Shown here piece by piece: positions 6,059-9,145 of a DNA stretch of 9,145 nucleotides. Position 1 is the first letter of the stretch. The number at the start of each line of letters is the position of its first letter. Made by a program: the position numbers and the translations under genes. The notes beneath the pieces were generated by a model that saw only the letters and a list, made by a program, of their open reading frames with translations, did no database searches and had not been told where the DNA came from. The DNA comes from Leptospiraceae bacterium (GTDB taxonomy: Bacteria; Spirochaetota; Leptospiria; Leptospirales; Leptospiraceae): assembly GCA_024233865.1 (NCBI GenBank), contig JACKPA010000032.1:1-9145 (forward strand), in the 5' to 3' direction.

Positions 6059-6083
6059 AATTTTATTTCCCATGGTGAATTTG
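6059..6083 (+). repeat. 25-bp direct repeat, copy 2
   Basis: The second exact copy of the 25-base sequence at 5279-5303. Here the following frame closes within a few codons (TAG at 6101-6103), so there is no gene attached. The copy lies just upstream of a TTGACA and an inverted repeat that precede the Roco gene. Confidence 0.9.
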
Positions 6084-6085
6084 TT

Positions 6086-6114
6086 TTGACATCTATCCCT
6101 TAGATAGATAACCT
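6086..6114 (+). promoter_or_regulatory. Possible promoter with dyad upstream of the Roco gene
   Basis: A perfect TTGACA (6086-6091) is followed by a 7-bp inverted repeat ATCTATC-CCTTA-GATAGAT (6091-6109). At 17 bases spacing the -10 would be TAACCT, a weak match; TATAAA at 6116 is too far away for a standard promoter. The dyad would fill the space between -35 and -10, where a repressor could act. It lies 140-165 bp before the Roco ATG. The intervening AT-rich leader (6115-6251) shows no gene and no other clear signal. Confidence 0.3.
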
Positions 6115-6251
6115 TTATAAAATATTACGATTCTTTTAAAAAACTATGGTTAATATGAATAACTTCAAGAATTACAAACAATTTTTACAAGCTTTAATTT
6201 ATCATTTTAAATTAATATTTTTAATTACTTTTTACTTTGAATTAGCCCTGT

Positions 6252-9145
6252 ATGAGTAATGATATGGAAATTATTGGCAAGTTAAAAAAACTTGGCTATA
6301 AGTGTAAACAGGTTTCTTATGAGGATTTTTTAGAAAAAAGGGAATATACGAGATATAAAGGTTTTCGTTATGTTATAGATAATACGGAAAATGTTATTGG
6401 GTTAAAGTTTAATTATTCCATTCATATGGAGCCTCAAAAAATACCCAAACAAATTTGGGAATTAAAAAACCTCAAATGGCTCTTTTTGAATGGTAATAAT
6501 TTGAAAGATATTCCAACGTTAGTAACTAATTTTCAGAAACTCGAAGTATTGGATTTATCCTCAAATGAACTGAAAAAATTACCGGAATTTTTGACCCAAC
6601 TAAAGAATCTCCTAGATTTAAATATTTCCTCGAATTTTGATTTGTTAAACTTGCCGGAATTTATTGGCAGTTTTCCAAATCTTCAAAAGCTAAATATATC
6701 TAGTTTAAAGATTAAACAATTACCCGACACTATTTCCAAACTTACAAATTTAACTGAGCTGGATATATCCAGTAACGAATTGGAAAGTTTCCCGGAATCA
6801 GTTTATGCTTTAAAAAATCTTCAAAAGCTAAACATATCCGGAATCCAACTATCGGAATTGCCAAAAAGCATCGGAAAACTTAAAAAACTTATCGAACTAA
6901 ATTTATCAAGTAACGGTCTTAAGGATATTCCTGATTTCATCAGTAGTTTAACAAATCTTAGGAAACTGAATCTCTCATTCAATTCTCTGGAAAGAATTTC
7001 AGAGAGTATAGCTAAGTTATCAAAACTCACCGATTTGGATTTGTCAATGACCGGTTTAAATGAAATACCGGAGTCTATCTGTCATTTGCCTGGTCTTATA
7101 AAATTAGACATCAGCAGTAATGAAATCACTTCCATTCCAAATTATATTGGAAAGTTAAAGAAATTATCCGTTTTGAACTTGGAAGGTAACAACGTACGTT
7201 CTATTTCAAACGCAATAGGGAATTTGACCGATTTAACGGAACTCGATATTTCTAACAATCAAGTCAGTAGCCTCCCAAATAGTATGAGAAAACTGAAAAA
7301 TCTAAAAAAGCTAATTCTATCTTCCAATAGCATCCAGGATATTTCTTCTTTATCTGATCTTGGTAATCTGGAAGAATTGAGTCTATGGGAAAATCAAATT
7401 AAGGAAATTCCGGAAGGGATAACATCACTGAAGAGTCTCCAAGATTTGAACCTATCGGAAAATAGGATTGAGAAAATACCTGATTCTATTGGAAATTTGC
7501 AAAATTTATCTTACTTGAATTTGAGCGAAAACCAGCTTACTTCTATTCCAACCACAATTGGAGAATTAACAAACTTAATAAACCTTTCTCTTTCTAAGAA
7601 TAATATATTATTTCTACCTGAGTCTATTTTAAAACTAGAAAATCTTGAATCTATTGGCTTAAACGATAATCAATTACCGTTAGATCGCTCCGAATTGAAT
7701 GCCAACGCCCAAGAACTCTTGGAATACTACTTTGAAAAAATCAAACAAAAGGAAAGCGTCTATGACTACAGAGTTCTTATACTCGGAGAAAGCCAAGCCG
7801 GAAAGACTCGCTTGATCGAAAGGTTGATTCATAAAGAATTCCATGAAGGTCAAAGGACGGACGGACTCGAAACTAGAACGTGGACGATTTCTCTACCGGA
7901 AGACAAGAAGACTACCGTACGGTTGAACCTTTGGGATTTCGGAGGACAAGAAATTTATCATTCTACTCATAAATTTTTTCTTTCGGAAAATAGTTTGTAT
8001 ATGTTTCTGTGGGACACAAACCAGGGTAGAAAGGAATATACCTTTGAATACTGGCTGAATATCATTGAAAGCTATGGAGGTGATAGTCCGATTCTGTTTG
8101 TGATCACCAAATCTGATGAAAAGCCAATGGAATTGAATTACCACGAACTACAGGAACGTTATCCACAGATACAAGGTTTTTATAAAATTAGTAGTAGAAC
8201 AGGTCAAGGAATAGAAGAATTAGAGTTGGCAATTCGAACGTTAGTTTCCAAGAATCGTCCTCACTGGGAAACTAGAAAGTGGGAACACAACTGGTTGCAA
8301 ATCAAAAATGAACTCATATCCAACCCAAATTACAAAATCAGCTATGAAAACGACTACTTCCCGATGTGCAAGAAATACAACCTATCGGTTGAAGAAGCCA
8401 AGTCGCTTATTGAGTTCCTCCGTTATACAGGTCATGTATTGCATTTTCCGGATAGTAAGATTAGCAATTTGAAAAATTCGATTATCCTAAAACGGGAACA
8501 AATCATAGCTCCTATCTATAAGGTATTGGAAATAGAAGAAATAAAAAATAGAAGAGGAATCGTTTACAAAAAAGATTTTTATCGAATTATCCAAGGTGAC
8601 AAAACACAAACCGAATTTTTGTCGGATTTAATTATCGATATTATGTGTGAGTTTGACCTCTGTTTCCAATTGCAAAAAGACAAATACTTGATTCCAAGTC
8701 TTTTGTCTGAAGAGCCGATTCATTTGCTTTGGAACTATGCGGATAACTTACAAATCGAATACCACTATAACTTTTTTCCTCCCGGATTGATGGAACGATT
8801 TTTGGCTCAGCTCAAAGATTTTATCATACAATTGAATAAGGAAAGCTATGCTTGTTGGGAAAGCGGAGCTTACGTTCAAAAGAAAGAGTCTTATGGGTTT
8901 GTCCATTGCAACCGATACGACAGAAAAATCATCTTAAAGGTGTTGGGAGAAGACGTGAAAGAAAAGCAAGAATTTTTGACCATTTTGCGAAACGACTTGG
9001 ATAAGGTTTGTAAGCGTTACAATAAATTAAAAATTGAAATGAAAGTTCCTTGCAATTGTAGTACAAATTGTGACTATAGGTTTCCCTATCAATTCCTGCG
9101 TGGGCTCGAAAGAGAGAAAGAAACTCACACACACTGCCAGCTTTC
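6252..9145 (+). CDS. LRR-Roc-COR (Roco) GTPase, 3' end outside window
   Basis: 964 codons are visible and the frame is still open at the edge. ATG at 6252 is the first start after an in-frame TAG (6243); no Shine-Dalgarno is seen, and ATG at 6264 is an alternative. After a short lead, residues about 50-475 hold some 18 leucine-rich repeats of 22-24 residues with the bacterial L.xLdlSsNxLxxlPxsIgxLxn consensus, probably a ligand- or partner-binding solenoid. The Roc GTPase follows (about 505-668): P-loop GESQAGKT (512-519), T536 in TDGLE, DFGGQE (562-567), TKSD (619-622, in place of NKxD) and SSRTGQGI (647-654). The COR dimerisation domain runs from about 675 to 925. Then C934, C936, C940 and C962 form a Cys cluster (CNCSTNC) that may bind zinc. 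Roco proteins switch by nucleotide-dependent dimerisation; bacterial roles are mostly unknown. No kinase is seen in the visible part; any effector domain would lie beyond the edge. Confidence 0.93.
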   Translation, partial: MSNDMEIIGKLKKLGYKCKQVSYEDFLEKREYTRYKGFRYVIDNTENVIGLKFNYSIHMEPQKIPKQIWELKNLKWLFLNGNNLKDIPTLVTNFQKLEVLDLSSNELKKLPEFLTQLKNLLDLNISSNFDLLNLPEFIGSFPNLQKLNISSLKIKQLPDTISKLTNLTELDISSNELESFPESVYALKNLQKLNISGIQLSELPKSIGKLKKLIELNLSSNGLKDIPDFISSLTNLRKLNLSFNSLERISESIAKLSKLTDLDLSMTGLNEIPESICHLPGLIKLDISSNEITSIPNYIGKLKKLSVLNLEGNNVRSISNAIGNLTDLTELDISNNQVSSLPNSMRKLKNLKKLILSSNSIQDISSLSDLGNLEELSLWENQIKEIPEGITSLKSLQDLNLSENRIEKIPDSIGNLQNLSYLNLSENQLTSIPTTIGELTNLINLSLSKNNILFLPESILKLENLESIGLNDNQLPLDRSELNANAQELLEYYFEKIKQKESVYDYRVLILGESQAGKTRLIERLIHKEFHEGQRTDGLETRTWTISLPEDKKTTVRLNLWDFGGQEIYHSTHKFFLSENSLYMFLWDTNQGRKEYTFEYWLNIIESYGGDSPILFVITKSDEKPMELNYHELQERYPQIQGFYKISSRTGQGIEELELAIRTLVSKNRPHWETRKWEHNWLQIKNELISNPNYKISYENDYFPMCKKYNLSVEEAKSLIEFLRYTGHVLHFPDSKISNLKNSIILKREQIIAPIYKVLEIEEIKNRRGIVYKKDFYRIIQGDKTQTEFLSDLIIDIMCEFDLCFQLQKDKYLIPSLLSEEPIHLLWNYADNLQIEYHYNFFPPGLMERFLAQLKDFIIQLNKESYACWESGAYVQKKESYGFVHCNRYDRKIILKVLGEDVKEKQEFLTILRNDLDKVCKRYNKLKIEMKVPCNCSTNCDYRFPYQFLRGLEREKETHTHCQL
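6402..7680 (+). repeat. Leucine-rich repeat array in the Roco gene
   Basis: About 18 in-frame repeats of 66-72 bp (residues about 50-475). The protein consensus is well kept, but the DNA is mostly diverged, which indicates an old array. A few neighbours remain close at DNA level: AATCTTCAAAAGCTAAA occurs both near 6679 and near 6819, marking a more recent internal duplication. Repeats 9, 12 and 14 carry Ile-Ser instead of the usual Leu/Ile-Pro, and repeat 14 is one residue shorter. Confidence 0.85.

Noticed and set aside
6821..7030. A minus-strand frame within the leucine-rich repeats.
   Set aside because: It is antisense to strongly supported LRR coding sequence and has no motif of its own.
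1..9145. tRNA or rRNA genes, or a transposase with terminal inverted repeats.
   Set aside because: No cloverleaf-like or rRNA sequence and no transposase or integrase motif was seen on either strand; the 25-bp repeats are direct, not inverted, and enclose no mobility gene.

Overview
The window is AT-rich (the lines I counted by hand run from about 33 to 48% G+C) and has the look of a bacterial accessory region. TGA is used as a stop, and clear AAGGA/GGAG ribosome binding sites stand before most minus-strand genes, which argues against Bacteroidota. The mix of LRR proteins, a GYF_2 protein with a CsgG/TolB-like tail, a signal-peptide SmpA-like protein and a DUF2628-like membrane protein suggests a spirochaete of the Leptospira type. 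That assignment is an inference from style only.

Layout. Bases 2-1911 (+): the 3' part of a gene whose C-terminus carries a HEPN-type RNDAAH motif, followed after 20 bp by a WYL-domain regulator. The WYL gene meets a minus-strand gene tail to tail with a 23-bp overlap. Bases 1889-5147 (-): five genes transcribed leftwards. In transcription order they are a small secreted SmpA/BamE-like protein, a Pro-rich DUF2628-like membrane protein closed by a strong intrinsic terminator, a protein with four GYF_2 domains, an acidic minisatellite and a CsgG/TolB-like domain, a 128-residue hypothetical, and a divergent GIY-YIG-like protein. The C-terminal remnant of a relative of the 128-residue protein lies between the GYF gene and that protein. 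Bases 5279-6083: an unrecognised plus-strand gene with a TTG start and an orphan C-terminal piece of an M48 metallopeptidase, bounded by two copies of an exact 25-bp direct repeat. Bases 6252 to the end (+): a large LRR-Roc-COR (Roco) GTPase that runs off the window.

How the parts may work together. The HEPN/WYL pair resembles a nuclease-plus-ligand-sensing-regulator unit as found in bacterial conflict systems, and bacterial Roco proteins are plausible sensor/signalling switches. Together with gene remnants and repeats, this reads as a variable island with possible defence or stress-response modules. No single complete known system can be named from the sequence, and the two most interesting genes (HEPN and Roco) are cut by the window edges.
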